DNA of 64,000 bases from Croceitalea sp947503285 (GTDB lineage Bacteria > Bacteroidota > Bacteroidia > Flavobacteriales > Flavobacteriaceae), in contig NZ_BTGQ01000007.1 in assembly GCF_036985505.1 (NCBI RefSeq), forward strand, positions 124,001 through 188,000, in the 5' to 3' direction. Below the pieces are notes generated by a model. The model made no database searches, had not been told where the DNA came from, and was given only the letters and a program-made list of their open reading frames with translations. Each line of letters starts with the position of its first letter. Within the stretch, counting starts at the first letter, position 1. A program made the translations under genes and the position numbers. Positions 27,798-36,618 of this stretch are shown here, in pieces.

Positions 27798-28280
27798 TTA
27801 AGCTGTTTTCTCCGTTTTATTTTTACGGCTTTGGGTTCTTCTTGTCTGTGGTGTTTTTGTGGCAGTAGTTGCTTCTTTATTGCCTTTGTTTTGAGGTTCT
27901 TCGATAGCTTCTTTTACTTCAATTTCATTAGTATTTACACTATCGTTTTTAGAACCCAATAGCAAAATTTCGCTTGCTACAATTTCCGTAACGTAACACT
28001 TAACATTCATTTCATTGGTATAGCTTCTTGAAATCAATTTACCTTCAATAGCTACCTCTTTACCCTTGTGCGTGTATTGTTCTATAATATCCGCTTTCTT
28101 ATCCCACGCTACCACATAATGCCATTGTGTAGACTGTACTTTTTCGCCTTGGGCATTTCGATAATACTCATTTGTGGCCATAGAAAAACGGGCAAGTTTA
28201 TTACCGTTTTCAAGGGTTGTAATTTTTGGTTCGCTTCCAATGTTTCCGATTAACTGAACTTTGTTTCTTAAAGTACTCAT
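27798..28280 (-). CDS. ssb: Single-stranded DNA-binding protein
   Basis: 160 residues. OB-fold signature: MSTLRNKVQLIGNIGSEPKI, ARFSMATNEYYRN, QWHYVVAWDKKADIIEQYTHKGKEVAIEGKL and ITEIVASEILLLGS. The C-terminal tail is basic and Thr-rich and ends KTEKTA, lacking the usual acidic DDDIPF tip, so it may not recruit host repair proteins in the normal way. It is likely to coat the transferred strand in the recipient. A small basic ORF ends 11 bases upstream. Confidence 0.9.
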   Translation of the reverse strand: MSTLRNKVQLIGNIGSEPKITTLENGNKLARFSMATNEYYRNAQGEKVQSTQWHYVVAWDKKADIIEQYTHKGKEVAIEGKLISRSYTNEMNVKCYVTEIVASEILLLGSKNDSVNTNEIEVKEAIEEPQNKGNKEATTATKTPQTRRTQSRKNKTEKTA

Positions 28281-28291
28281 AACTAAAAAAT

Positions 28292-28456
28292 TTAAATTAT
28301 TACTATTTGATTTTTGCCTTTTCGTAAGGCTTTTAAAAGTGATTTACTTATTATATCCAGAGCGTTTTCCTTTTTTTGATTTTTTAACTTTTGTATCGCT
28401 TCTGTTTTATTGTTTCTGTATGATTTCATCTTTTTTGTTTTTGATTTACTTCCCAT
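28292..28456 (-). CDS. Small basic protein upstream of ssb (54 aa)
   Basis: The ORF starts at ATG 28456 (MGSKSKTKKMKSYRNNKTEA) and stops at 28292, only 11 bases before the ssb start on the same strand. It is rich in Lys, Arg and Asn with a short amphipathic C-terminus (ISKSLLKALRKGKNQIVII). It is probably a nucleic-acid-binding accessory protein of the ssb operon. The inverted repeat at 28453-28625 begins at its start codon, so its expression could depend on that structure. Confidence 0.5.
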   Translation of the reverse strand: MGSKSKTKKMKSYRNNKTEAIQKLKNQKKENALDIISKSLLKALRKGKNQIVII

Positions 28457-28625
28457 AGAGCCGTCACTGTTACCTTTTTTTGATGCTGTTGTGGATTCAA
28501 TATTTATCCCTAGCAGGGCGTATAAAAAGTGGAGTTTACGTAACGGCTTTATGCCGCATCGCTAGGGATAAATGTTGTTGTTTTGCTATCAAAAAAAGGT
28601 AACAGTGATGGACTTGCCTATGAGG
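28453..28625. repeat. Large imperfect inverted repeat between ssb and cargo
   Basis: Arms share cactgttacctttttttgat (28465-28484 against 28588-28607, 20 bases perfect) and atttatccctagc (28502-28514 against 28561-28573), with a 46-base centre. The right arm continues into sequence like the start of the small ORF at 28292-28456 (for example AGAAGCGATACAAAA near 28663). The whole looks like an inverted duplication with a decayed copy. The rest of 28626-28734 has no gene. Confidence 0.6.
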
Positions 28626-28734
28626 AAATTATAAACAGAATTTGTGAAATATAGAATCAATAGAAGCGATACAAAATACAAAGTGAATACAGCTATAGGA
28701 ATGGTATTATATTTCTTTCCAAATAAATGTTGAA

Positions 28735-28763
28735 GTGACCCAATAGTTTATTTCGTGTCTCAA
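28735..28763 (+). promoter_or_regulatory. ECF-type promoter, site 1 (mscS-terC)
   Basis: GTGACCC at 28735-28741, 15 bases, then GTCTCAA at 28757-28763. It drives the mscS-terC pair starting at 28790. The same spacing and sequence occur at five other places in this ICE. Confidence 0.7.
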
Positions 28764-28789
28764 GGGGTATCATATAACAAACTTCAATT

Positions 28790-29617
28790 ATGGAAATCAT
28801 CAATAAAATTATTAACTATACCATTTCCCTTGGGAAGGACATACAAATTTCAGTTAAGGCAATTCTTATCCTAATTGTCATTTTTATCATTACATCCTTA
28901 ATACTCCAGGTCATTCGAAGAATGGTGAATAGAAAGTTAAGTGTAAACGAAAGTCAGAAGTTCAAAACTGTTTTCTCTTTTGCCAAATATTTTATTTACA
29001 TCATTGTAACCTTTATTACTCTAGATAATATTGGTGTTGATATTACTGCTATTTTTGCGGCATCTGCTGCTCTTTTAATTGGAGTTGGTTTAGCATTACA
29101 AACGCTTTTTCAAGATATTATTTGCGGTATTTTTGTATTACTTGATAAGACGGTTCACGTTGGAGATGTTATAGAAGTTGATGGAAAAGTGCTTAGGGTT
29201 ACCGACATAAATTTGAGAACTACCAAAGGGATAAATCTTGAAAATAAAGTGCTAATTATTCCTAACCACACGTATTTGTCCAATACCCTATACAACTGGA
29301 CTCAGAACAATAAACTTACTAGAGAAAATGTGAACGTTGGTGTTGCTTATGGGTCAGATACAGAATTAGTACAACGGCTATTAATTGAGGCAGCCAATAG
29401 CACTAAAGGCATATTAAACAACCCAGAGCCTGTTGTGTTTTTTACCGAATTCGCCGATAGTTCCCTAAATTTTAAGTTGGTTTTTACTGTTGATGATAGC
29501 TTTCTAGCCGTTAAACCAAAAAGTGATTTACACTTTGAAATTGATAGATTATTTAGACTAAACAAGGTTACGATTCCCTTTCCCCAAAGAGATGTTCACC
29601 TTTTCGCTCAACAATAA
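28790..29617 (+). CDS. Small-conductance mechanosensitive channel (MscS family)
   Basis: 275 residues. Two TM helices are followed by the pore helix ALLIGVGLALQTLFQDIICGIF (the Ala/Gly-rich TM3 pattern) and the beta domain opening VGDVIEVDGKVLRVTDINLRTT. The end is the usual alpha/beta C-terminal domain (FPQRDVHLF). It acts in the inner membrane to release solutes on hypo-osmotic shock. First gene behind promoter site 1. terC starts 24 bases later, so they share a transcript. One of three MscS-type channels in the ICE. Confidence 0.9.
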   Translation: MEIINKIINYTISLGKDIQISVKAILILIVIFIITSLILQVIRRMVNRKLSVNESQKFKTVFSFAKYFIYIIVTFITLDNIGVDITAIFAASAALLIGVGLALQTLFQDIICGIFVLLDKTVHVGDVIEVDGKVLRVTDINLRTTKGINLENKVLIIPNHTYLSNTLYNWTQNNKLTRENVNVGVAYGSDTELVQRLLIEAANSTKGILNNPEPVVFFTEFADSSLNFKLVFTVDDSFLAVKPKSDLHFEIDRLFRLNKVTIPFPQRDVHLFAQQ

Positions 29618-29641
29618 TTTTTTCGAAAATCTTACCACTTC

Positions 29642-30331
29642 ATGGATGCAATTATTTCGCTTCTTTCTCTAATAGCTTTAGAAGTCATTTTGGGAATAGA
29701 CAACATTATTTTCATTTCAATTCTTGCCGATAAACTCCCCGAAGGTAAAAGGGATAAACTGCGTGTTTGGGGTATTGGTCTTGCCCTTTTAGTAAGGCTT
29801 GCGTTACTGGCATTGATATCTTGGATAATAAAGTTAGATGCTACACTTTTCACATTATTAGAAATTGAATTTACCGGTAAAGGAATTATTTTAATATTTG
29901 GTGGGTTGTTCTTATTGTTCAAAAGCACCAAAGAGATTTACTTAAAAACCGAACAAGAAAACAGTACATTAAAGCCTGTAAAAAAGGTAAGTTTCAAAAC
30001 ACTTTTATTTGAGGTAATCATTCTCGATTTGGTGTTTTCTATTGATTCCATAATCACAGCAGTTGGATTGGTAAATGAAATTTGGATTATGTATACTGCC
30101 GTTATTGTGGCAGTAACTACAATGCTTATCGCATCAAAAGCAATTAGTGAATTCATTTATAAACATCCATCTTTTAAGGTTTTAGCGCTTTGTTTTTTGA
30201 TGATGATTGGAACTTCCCTAATAGCCGAAGGGCTTCATTTTGAAATACCAAAGGGATATATTTATTTCTCTATGGGATTTGCCTTCTTCGTAGATATTGT
30301 GCAAATGAGAACAGTTAAGGCAAAGCAATAA
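29642..30331 (+). CDS. terC: TerC-family membrane protein
   Basis: 229 residues with about seven TM helices and the two conserved acidic motifs of TerC: EVILGIDNIIF near the N-terminus and LDLVFSIDSIITA in the second half. Related proteins take part in tellurite resistance and in manganese or metal export that supports envelope proteins. Follows mscS after 24 bases in the sigma-controlled transcript. A terminator at 30461-30491 ends the unit. TerB-like genes occur on the facing strand and again at 41874. Confidence 0.9.
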   Translation: MDAIISLLSLIALEVILGIDNIIFISILADKLPEGKRDKLRVWGIGLALLVRLALLALISWIIKLDATLFTLLEIEFTGKGIILIFGGLFLLFKSTKEIYLKTEQENSTLKPVKKVSFKTLLFEVIILDLVFSIDSIITAVGLVNEIWIMYTAVIVAVTTMLIASKAISEFIYKHPSFKVLALCFLMMIGTSLIAEGLHFEIPKGYIYFSMGFAFFVDIVQMRTVKAKQ

Positions 30332-30460
30332 AATTGTTGAATTTTATGTGACCTTGGTTAACAACAAGTGTCATAAAAGTGCGAGTGAAAATGATGAGAT
30401 GATTAGTTTTTTTGATTGATGAAACAATCTAATCTATTGGTTGGAACACTAGGTTGTTAT

Positions 30461-30491
30461 GAAGCTAGAGCTAACGCTCTAGCTTCTTTTT
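30461..30491. terminator. Bidirectional terminator between terC and TerB-like genes
   Basis: GAAGCTAGAGC-TAAC-GCTCTAGCTTC, a perfect 11-bp stem followed by a T run. It sits at the 3' ends of two facing genes. Confidence 0.65.
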
Positions 30492-30881
30492 GAATAGCAA
30501 ATTCAATTGGGTGAGCATTATTATTTCAGACTTATTCTTTTTGTTAAAAGATGAAACTATTGCATCGCAGGCTTCTTTAATTGTATGTTTAAGCTGTTCA
30601 CTAAAAATCGCTATATGATTGGAATAATACATCTGGAATATTTCAAAGGCTCTAGAACTTTTTTGTTTATTAGCAATTAAATCCCTTAATGTTTGATACA
30701 TTATCTCTTTACTATTAGTAGTATCAATAGGTACTGACCAATGTTGTTCTACTGATGCAATAATTTTCAACTTTTCTTCACGGGTCATAGACCCGTCGGA
30801 CATTGCGATAGCATAAAATAAATGAGCCAATGACTCGTAAAAGTCTATTGCATCAGCGTTGTTGGAAAACTTCAACATCAT
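30471..30881 (-). CDS. TerB-like protein
   Basis: 136 residues, all-helical, with the TerB-type first motif HLFYAIAMSDGSMTREEKLKI (acidic DG-x-x-x-x-E) and a second acidic helical repeat region. TerB domains bind divalent metal and are linked to membrane-stress modules. Its start codon overlaps the end of the upstream VOC gene by 29 bases, so it is translated with it. Transcription should come from ECF promoter site 5. Confidence 0.65.
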   Translation of the reverse strand: MMLKFSNNADAIDFYESLAHLFYAIAMSDGSMTREEKLKIIASVEQHWSVPIDTTNSKEIMYQTLRDLIANKQKSSRAFEIFQMYYSNHIAIFSEQLKHTIKEACDAIVSSFNKKNKSEIIMLTQLNLLFKKKLER

Positions 30882-31275
30882 TTTTAAAACTTTTAAATTC
30901 TATCATATAACCATTGGGGTCTTTTACGAAAAACGAAAGATGTTCCCCTACCTTGTTTTCCATAAAAACAACTTCGGTGGTAACCTCTAAATTGTTATTC
31001 TGAAAAAATTGCTTGTACAGGTCTACCCATATTTGGTTTTCTATGATGATTCCAAAATGGAATGACGGGAGCACATTTTCACCAATCTTATAATCCTTAA
31101 AATCAAAATTGAACTCCCCTGCACAGGTGAACGTAATTTGATTACCCAATAAATTAACATCTATCCATTTATCAGTTTGTCTGCCCAAAAGCATGCCTAA
31201 CTGTTGCGTATAAAACTCTTTGGTTTCTTGTATATCTCTACAAGGTAGTGCCAAGTGAAACTTTGCGTTTATCAT
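30853..31275 (-). CDS. VOC/glyoxalase-fold protein
   Basis: 140 residues. Reads like a VOC-fold protein: FHLALPCRDIQETKEFYTQQLGM, FHFGIIIENQ...W, and the C-terminal HLSFFVKDPNGYMIEFKSF. The His/Glu metal positions (FHLAL, EFKS) are in place. The family includes glyoxalase I, fosfomycin-resistance-like and dioxygenase-like enzymes. Substrate unknown. Probably transcribed from ECF promoter site 5 (86 bases upstream) and coupled to a TerB-like gene by a 29-base overlap. Confidence 0.8.
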   Translation of the reverse strand: MINAKFHLALPCRDIQETKEFYTQQLGMLLGRQTDKWIDVNLLGNQITFTCAGEFNFDFKDYKIGENVLPSFHFGIIIENQIWVDLYKQFFQNNNLEVTTEVVFMENKVGEHLSFFVKDPNGYMIEFKSFKNDVEVFQQR

Positions 31276-31360
31276 GATAACATATATTTAAAAGAACACA
31301 CTACACTCTTCTGATTTTTTCATATCCTAGGTGTGTAGTTCGACTATATTTTAAGTAGAT

Positions 31361-31389
31361 TTAAGACCCTAAACAACATTTTGGGTCAC
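31361..31389 (-). promoter_or_regulatory. ECF-type promoter, site 5 (VOC-TerB)
   Basis: Minus strand: GTGACCC (31389-31383), 15 bases, GTCTTAA (31367-31361). It lies directly behind the stop of the Pycsar-type gene and reads toward the VOC gene. Confidence 0.65.
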
Positions 31390-31397
31390 ACAGTTTT

Positions 31398-31979
31398 TCA
31401 CTGTACAAATTTTAAAATAATAGAAAGAATAAGAGCTATGCATACACCTATAGTCAAAGCAACAACTGAGTTTTTCAAATAGCGTCTTTTTCTGTCAAGT
31501 ATTACGCCAATATGGTACATATCCTTTAACATTGACCGATGGGCAAATTCACTATCGCCTCCCATTTCAATCATCGTGTTCTCAAAGTCTTCTTCCTCCA
31601 TACTAAGATAGTTACCAAAATATAGAGGGTTTAGAGAACCACTTTTTAGGGACTCAGCATTCATTTGGTTTTTATCACTCTCCGGAATAATTGCTAAAAC
31701 AGAATAAATGATGGATACCAAGCAAAATAAACTACCAATCACAATGACATAAAATTTAAAATCGTACACATTCTGATTAGCAATAATTCTACTTATAATG
31801 AAAGAAAGTAAAACCACATTTACAGATAATATAATACGTGCTTTTCTATCTACCATTTGATTTAAGGTATAATGATTTCTGAGGGTATTGGTGAGCATAT
31901 TCGTAAATGCTCTATTTTTTGACTGGCTCAATGTATTATGGTTTAGGTATTTGCATGAAACTTTCTCGTTGTATAGCAT
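31398..31979 (-). CDS. Stand-alone PycTM (Pycsar effector-like) membrane protein
   Basis: 193 residues with transmembrane segments at about 50-66, 74-98 and 165-190, and a charged loop of about 60 residues (MEEEDFENTMIEMGGDSEFAHRSM) before a Tyr/Arg-rich region. The segment DRKARIILSVNVVLLSFII and the end DRKRRYLKNSVVALTIGVCIAL match the two-helix PycTM/DUF5706 pattern. In Pycsar, such proteins damage the membrane on a cyclic-nucleotide signal. No pyrimidine cyclase gene is next to it, and in the genomes I know many homologues carry an HD domain. This copy has none. Confidence 0.65.
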   Translation of the reverse strand: MLYNEKVSCKYLNHNTLSQSKNRAFTNMLTNTLRNHYTLNQMVDRKARIILSVNVVLLSFIISRIIANQNVYDFKFYVIVIGSLFCLVSIIYSVLAIIPESDKNQMNAESLKSGSLNPLYFGNYLSMEEEDFENTMIEMGGDSEFAHRSMLKDMYHIGVILDRKRRYLKNSVVALTIGVCIALILSIILKFVQ

Positions 31980-32092
31980 CTATAGGCGCAAAACCTAAAA
32001 ATTCCATAAAAGAAGTAATTCTTGCTTATTAAAAATGCAAAAATAAATACTTTTTAACAGTTTATTTTTAAAAAAGTGGAAGATTCTTATTT

Positions 32093-33565
32093 TTGAAATT
32101 TATTATAAAGTCAAAAATGCACGCCAAAAATCTTACTTTTTTTATATGGTCAATGATAGTATTATCGATTACCAACACACTTTTTTCGCAAACTATTGTT
32201 CCCAAAAAAGGTAGTTATGGGGTAGATGATAAAAATAAGATTATCGTCTGGCACAATTCCAATTTAGATAGTCTAACAGCTTTTGAAAACAATAACAAAA
32301 TAGAATTCAATGCGGTCTATCAACTTCCCAAGATTACTTCTAAACTGTCTTACAACCAATCTTACGAATTAAAAAGAGATAACTCTACTTTCCATTTATA
32401 TATTACAAGGTTACCCGTAGTGAAAATAAACTTTGATACGGTTAAGTTGGTCAACAATAAAAAGACACCAGGGTATCTTACATACTACAATGAGAATAAA
32501 TTTGAAGAAAGTGTTATGGGCATACGCCAAAGAGGTAATCTATCATTAACCTTTCCTAAAAAATCCTATGATATCGAGGTATGGAAAGACTCCCTCAAGA
32601 AAGAATCAAAGGATGTAAAGTTCAAAGGACTTAGGTCTGATGATGATTGGATTTTGGATGGACTCTACAACGAACCTTTACGTTTACGCTCTACTGTTGC
32701 TACAAAGATGTGGACAGATTTTCACAAACCTTACTATTTAGATAAAGAACCGAAAGCGGTCAATGGTTTTGGTGTAAAATTTGTTGAGTTGTTTCGAAAT
32801 GGCGAATATCTTGGATTATATGGGCTTTCAGAATCTGTTGACAGAAAGCAACTAAGGCTAAAAAAGAACGATGGAACAAAGGTATTTGGTGAATTGTTCA
32901 AAGCCAATTCTTATGAAGGTGGTACATCGTTCAAAAAGGCTGGCGAGTATAACAACATTTTTCCTCATTATTTGGGGTTTAGGATGGAATACCCAGTAAT
33001 CGATTACAATTCACATTGGAACAATCTATCGGCTTTACTAGATTTAGTAGTCAATCAATCTGATGATTCTTTTATAAAGAACATAGGTAGGCAGATTGAT
33101 ATTTCCAATACAATTGATTACTTCATTTATGTGAATCTTTTAAGAGCTACCGATAATCTTGGTAAGAATTACTATTTGGCAAAATACGATGCCAAAGAAC
33201 CTTACTTTTTTGTGCCTTGGGATGTTGATGGAACTTTTGGTGTTATTCTAAAAGGGAAAAGAATAAGTACCACAAACGATATTTTGAGTAACAATCTTTT
33301 TGACAGGTTACTACGTTTAAACCCAAATGGATTTAACGAGAAATTGAAATTGCGTTGGCAAGCATTACGTGCAGATGAATTGAATGATAAAAATATCTTC
33401 AAACGATTTACAAAATATTATGAGCGTTTTAATGAAGAAAAAATATATGAGCGCGAATTTAATCGATGGGCAAAAGACACTACCAATGATAATGATTACG
33501 ATTATTTAAATAAGTGGATTTCGGATAGGTTGGCATTTCTTGACGACCATTTTAATAAGCTATAA
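32093..33565 (+). CDS. Secreted CotH-kinase-family protein
   Basis: 490 residues. The signal peptide ends near TNTLFSQ; start TTG 32093 is possible and ATG 32117 (MHAKNLTFF) is a reasonable alternative. The CotH kinase part (about 140-480) carries RGNLSLTFPKKSYDIEVW, GLRSDDDWILDGLYNEPLRLRS, GLYGLSESVDRKQLRLKK and the metal-binding PWDVDGTFGVI. CotH proteins phosphorylate secreted or surface proteins. The gene faces the phosphatase at 33568 with only 2 bases between their ends, so an antagonistic pairing is possible. No ECF promoter was seen upstream. Confidence 0.85.
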   Translation: MKFIIKSKMHAKNLTFFIWSMIVLSITNTLFSQTIVPKKGSYGVDDKNKIIVWHNSNLDSLTAFENNNKIEFNAVYQLPKITSKLSYNQSYELKRDNSTFHLYITRLPVVKINFDTVKLVNNKKTPGYLTYYNENKFEESVMGIRQRGNLSLTFPKKSYDIEVWKDSLKKESKDVKFKGLRSDDDWILDGLYNEPLRLRSTVATKMWTDFHKPYYLDKEPKAVNGFGVKFVELFRNGEYLGLYGLSESVDRKQLRLKKNDGTKVFGELFKANSYEGGTSFKKAGEYNNIFPHYLGFRMEYPVIDYNSHWNNLSALLDLVVNQSDDSFIKNIGRQIDISNTIDYFIYVNLLRATDNLGKNYYLAKYDAKEPYFFVPWDVDGTFGVILKGKRISTTNDILSNNLFDRLLRLNPNGFNEKLKLRWQALRADELNDKNIFKRFTKYYERFNEEKIYEREFNRWAKDTTNDNDYDYLNKWISDRLAFLDDHFNKL

Positions 33566-33567
33566 AG

Positions 33568-34758
33568 CTAATTTAAAGGCGTTTTACTGCCTTTATCATC
33601 CACAACATATTCTTTGCCATTTTCAATCAAAAGCCCTTTAGTTCTTCCCGAAAACTTCTTGCTCCCATGAGACACATCTACCCGAATAACTTTACCCTTG
33701 AAATCAGAAGAGACGGTATTTACCACCGAATGCCCAATCACCATTTTTTTAGCATTGTAGAAATTTAAAATCTCATCCAATTCTGCTTGTACAATTTTAG
33801 AATATTGTGGTCTTGCTGTTACCAGACCCCTGTACCATATCGGTCCTTTAGAACCGTATAAAAAGCGAGTGGTATCACTTGGCTTTAGCTGACCTTGCAC
33901 GTAGTGCAATCGCATTTTTTGATTGATGTCCTCTAAACTTAATTTATAATCTAAAATCTCGGGGCTTAATCCTGCGTGCACAAATAAATAATCTCCAATC
34001 TTTTCAATAACATTTTTGGTCAATAGCCAACTACCTAGTTCAGATTGGTCTGAATAAATGTATTTTATCGCCTCGGTTTTATTTTTTTTACCGCTTATTT
34101 CCTGTGCAACTTTTATGTATTTACCCCTATTGTAGGTGTGATTGCCTTGAAAGTTAAGCACTTCGTGATTACCTAAAATAAAATGCACTTTACCTCCCGC
34201 TTTAAGAGCCTGTTGCTCTAATTTGTAAATTAGCCAGAGTACCTGTGTTACATTTTTGCCCCTATCCACAAAGTCACCCACCAAGACAAGTTTGCCCTTA
34301 CCATAAACCCAATTATGGTTTTCATCAATAACTTGGTTGGCGAATAAAAAACTGGAAAACGCATTGTATTTACCTTCAATATCTGAAATAACCATCATTT
34401 TTTCCGAAGGTTGAAAGGTACTTTTTGAAGGAATATATTTTGAGCGCAATTTTAAATAAAACTCGTCATTATCTACATTATCCGCACGTATAACCAAAGA
34501 ATCCGATAGGAATTCAGGAACGGTTAAAAGTTTATTTTTAGCATTGACGCGGTATAAGGTATCATTAATAATATAAGGACCATCTTTACCATTTAGCACA
34601 ATAGGTTTATCCTTGTCTTTATGGCTTGTAGAATCCTTCTTTTGGGCATTTAAGGAAGTACTGAACAATACTGAGCATATAATGATATAGCCCAACATAA
34701 AATGGTAAATAGACTTGTTTATTTTGGTTTTATAAAGCAAACTAAAAAATTTGAACAA
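33568..34758 (-). CDS. Secreted metallophosphoesterase (PPP-type)
   Basis: 396 residues with an N-terminal signal (about 20-38). Metallophosphoesterase motifs are complete: VISDIEGKYNAF (D-x-E/H), LVLVGDFVDRGKNVT (GDxxDRG), FILGNHEVLN (GNHE), VHAGLSPEI and IGHSVVNTV. This is the bacterial PPP/Shelphs-like type. Predicted to hydrolyse phosphoesters or phosphoproteins in the periplasm. It ends 2 bases from the CotH kinase gene on the other strand and may be the last gene of a transcript from promoter site 4. Confidence 0.85.
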   Translation of the reverse strand: MFKFFSLLYKTKINKSIYHFMLGYIIICSVLFSTSLNAQKKDSTSHKDKDKPIVLNGKDGPYIINDTLYRVNAKNKLLTVPEFLSDSLVIRADNVDNDEFYLKLRSKYIPSKSTFQPSEKMMVISDIEGKYNAFSSFLFANQVIDENHNWVYGKGKLVLVGDFVDRGKNVTQVLWLIYKLEQQALKAGGKVHFILGNHEVLNFQGNHTYNRGKYIKVAQEISGKKNKTEAIKYIYSDQSELGSWLLTKNVIEKIGDYLFVHAGLSPEILDYKLSLEDINQKMRLHYVQGQLKPSDTTRFLYGSKGPIWYRGLVTARPQYSKIVQAELDEILNFYNAKKMVIGHSVVNTVSSDFKGKVIRVDVSHGSKKFSGRTKGLLIENGKEYVVDDKGSKTPLN

Positions 34759-34837
34759 AGATATTTTGGTCGTACAAATTCCATAAAATTATGATATATG
34801 CTTGCAAATTCTGCAATAAGATGAAATAAAACAGCCT

Positions 34838-35608
34838 TTAGATTGTAGAACGCCAATCAAAACGCCAAGACAATCCTGCATCGGCAAACCAACTGGTAGT
34901 ATTACCATTGCTTAAAGTTCCGAAAGAGAAATCAAGTTGTAGGTCTTTATTCATCAAAAAAGCAAAGCCTGCATCAATATCTATATCAATATCATTTAAT
35001 GCTCCAAAAACTTCAACGAACGTCGATAACCTATCCGTAATACCATATCCTAAATTTATTACATAGCCGTAAGATGGTCTACCACCGTTTCGTTTGTAGC
35101 CTAAAATCCAATTAGTACTTAGGGAAAACTTTTCAGTTAAACTGTTACCCATAGCTAAAATGAACCGTGCACCCAAATTTTGCATCCTAAAGGCTTCACT
35201 CTGTAAATTCAATAAAATCCTTCCTTGTAAGGCAATAGCTGGTCTCCAACCTTCATTTGTTACTATGGTATAACGTCCTCCCAATTGGGTATCACTAATT
35301 CCACTAACCGTATTGCTTTCGTTAAGAATTTGATTTTTATCGCTTTGCCAATTCACGACACCGCTTAATTCAAAGCGTTCGGTTATTCCTAATCTAAGTA
35401 CATTATTAAATTGAACATTACTGATTTGAAAGTTCTCACTTGGGAATTGAGTACGGGAAAAACCTGATTGTAATTGAAAAACACTTTCTCCAAGAGTTCT
35501 TGCACCGATAGCTTGTCCTGGTCTACCACTTGCAATATTTTCAGCATATTGTCCAAATGATGGAGCGGTAAAAAATATCAAAATGAATGTAACTAGAATA
35601 CGAAACAT
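34838..35608 (-). CDS. Outer-membrane beta-barrel transporter-like protein
   Basis: 256 residues. The signal peptide MFRILVTFILIFFTAPSFGQ is clear. The rest alternates beta strands with Gly, Ser and aromatic residues (QLGGRYTIVTNEGWRPAIALQGRIL, GYVINLGYGITDRLSTFVEVFG) and ends DAGLSWRFDWRS, a terminal strand with an aromatic residue. It resembles the MetA-pathway/transporter barrel family. A pore in the outer membrane fits the mechanosensitive-channel surroundings. It is 23 bases downstream of an mscS gene on the same strand. Confidence 0.7.
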   Translation of the reverse strand: MFRILVTFILIFFTAPSFGQYAENIASGRPGQAIGARTLGESVFQLQSGFSRTQFPSENFQISNVQFNNVLRLGITERFELSGVVNWQSDKNQILNESNTVSGISDTQLGGRYTIVTNEGWRPAIALQGRILLNLQSEAFRMQNLGARFILAMGNSLTEKFSLSTNWILGYKRNGGRPSYGYVINLGYGITDRLSTFVEVFGALNDIDIDIDAGFAFLMNKDLQLDFSFGTLSNGNTTSWFADAGLSWRFDWRSTI

Positions 35609-35631
35609 AAGCGAAGTAGGTTATTGGGATA

Positions 35632-36507
35632 TTATTTTGGAAAAGCGGTGATTTCAAATGCTGTCGATGCCACCTCTAGTTTTCCATCTGAACTATTAAT
35701 TGCGGTTAAAATTTTATCTGACAAGACAGATTTTGTAGTTCGTCTCATCTTAAAATCTACCACATAACGAAGCGTAAAGGTTATCCAATTTTCATCAAAA
35801 ATCATAGTTACCATTGGTTGTACCTTGGCATTCTCTATGCTGTATTCGCCAATCATTTTATCCCAAGCTACTTGCGATTGGTTTGAAAAATCTCCAACTA
35901 CTTCTTTTAAAATTCCTTCAAAGGTTTGTTTGGCAAATTTGTGGTCGCAATGGGTTTTAATGGGTACTGTAAACTCGTCCCATAAAAAAGGAAAATCACC
36001 AGAATAATTATACACTGGGTCTTTAAAGAGAAAACTGTTGGCAACCCGTACTATTTTTCCATTATAAAGGTCTCCGTTTACCCAATCCCCAATTTCCATA
36101 AGGGTTGTTCGTAACAACCCAATGTCAACGACATCACCTTTAACACTGCCTAATTTTATACGGTCGCCCACCTTATAAAACCTACCTGTAAAAATGGCAA
36201 TGTAGCCCGCTATACTTACAATTACTTCCTGTAGAGCAAAGGCAATACCCGCTCCTGCAACACCTAAAGCAGTACCAACCCCAGAAAAGCTCGTATTAAA
36301 AATGAACATTAAACCAATCGCAAAAAGGACATAACCAAGAAAGGAGACCAATTTTCTGAACTTATACTTGGAACTATTGTCTTTTGTGACTCGTGAAACA
36401 CCCTTTTTTAACAAGCTCACCACAATGTAAATTATTATAAAAAGGATAAAAATGGATGCAGTTTTTACAAAAAGAGGGTGTTCTAAAATGGAATTAATAT
36501 CGTTCAT
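35632..36507 (-). CDS. MscS-type mechanosensitive channel
   Basis: 291 residues. Two or three TM helices come before the pore helix with a Gly/Ala pattern (GVAGAGIAFALQEVIVSIAGYIAIF), followed by KVGDRIKLGSVKGDVVDIG and NGKIVRVANSFLF, the MscS beta-domain signature. The C-terminal domain is larger than in the copy at 28790. It lies in a minus-strand row with the barrel protein and the 147-aa gene 112 bases upstream. Promoter site 4 may serve it. Confidence 0.88.
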   Translation of the reverse strand: MNDINSILEHPLFVKTASIFILFIIIYIVVSLLKKGVSRVTKDNSSKYKFRKLVSFLGYVLFAIGLMFIFNTSFSGVGTALGVAGAGIAFALQEVIVSIAGYIAIFTGRFYKVGDRIKLGSVKGDVVDIGLLRTTLMEIGDWVNGDLYNGKIVRVANSFLFKDPVYNYSGDFPFLWDEFTVPIKTHCDHKFAKQTFEGILKEVVGDFSNQSQVAWDKMIGEYSIENAKVQPMVTMIFDENWITFTLRYVVDFKMRRTTKSVLSDKILTAINSSDGKLEVASTAFEITAFPK

Positions 36508-36618
36508 TGTTATGGTTGGTTGTTTTTATGGTTTAATTTATTTCCTGAGTTTAATATTTGGTTAATACTAAACCTACATTTGCTATTTGAGTATATCAAT
36601 CGGCACCTTAAACAAAAT

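Noticed and set aside
30785..30800. GGGTCATAGACCC inside the TerB-like gene as an extra ECF promoter
   Set aside because: It lies in coding sequence (DGSMTREEK) and has no GTCT element at the 15-base spacing.
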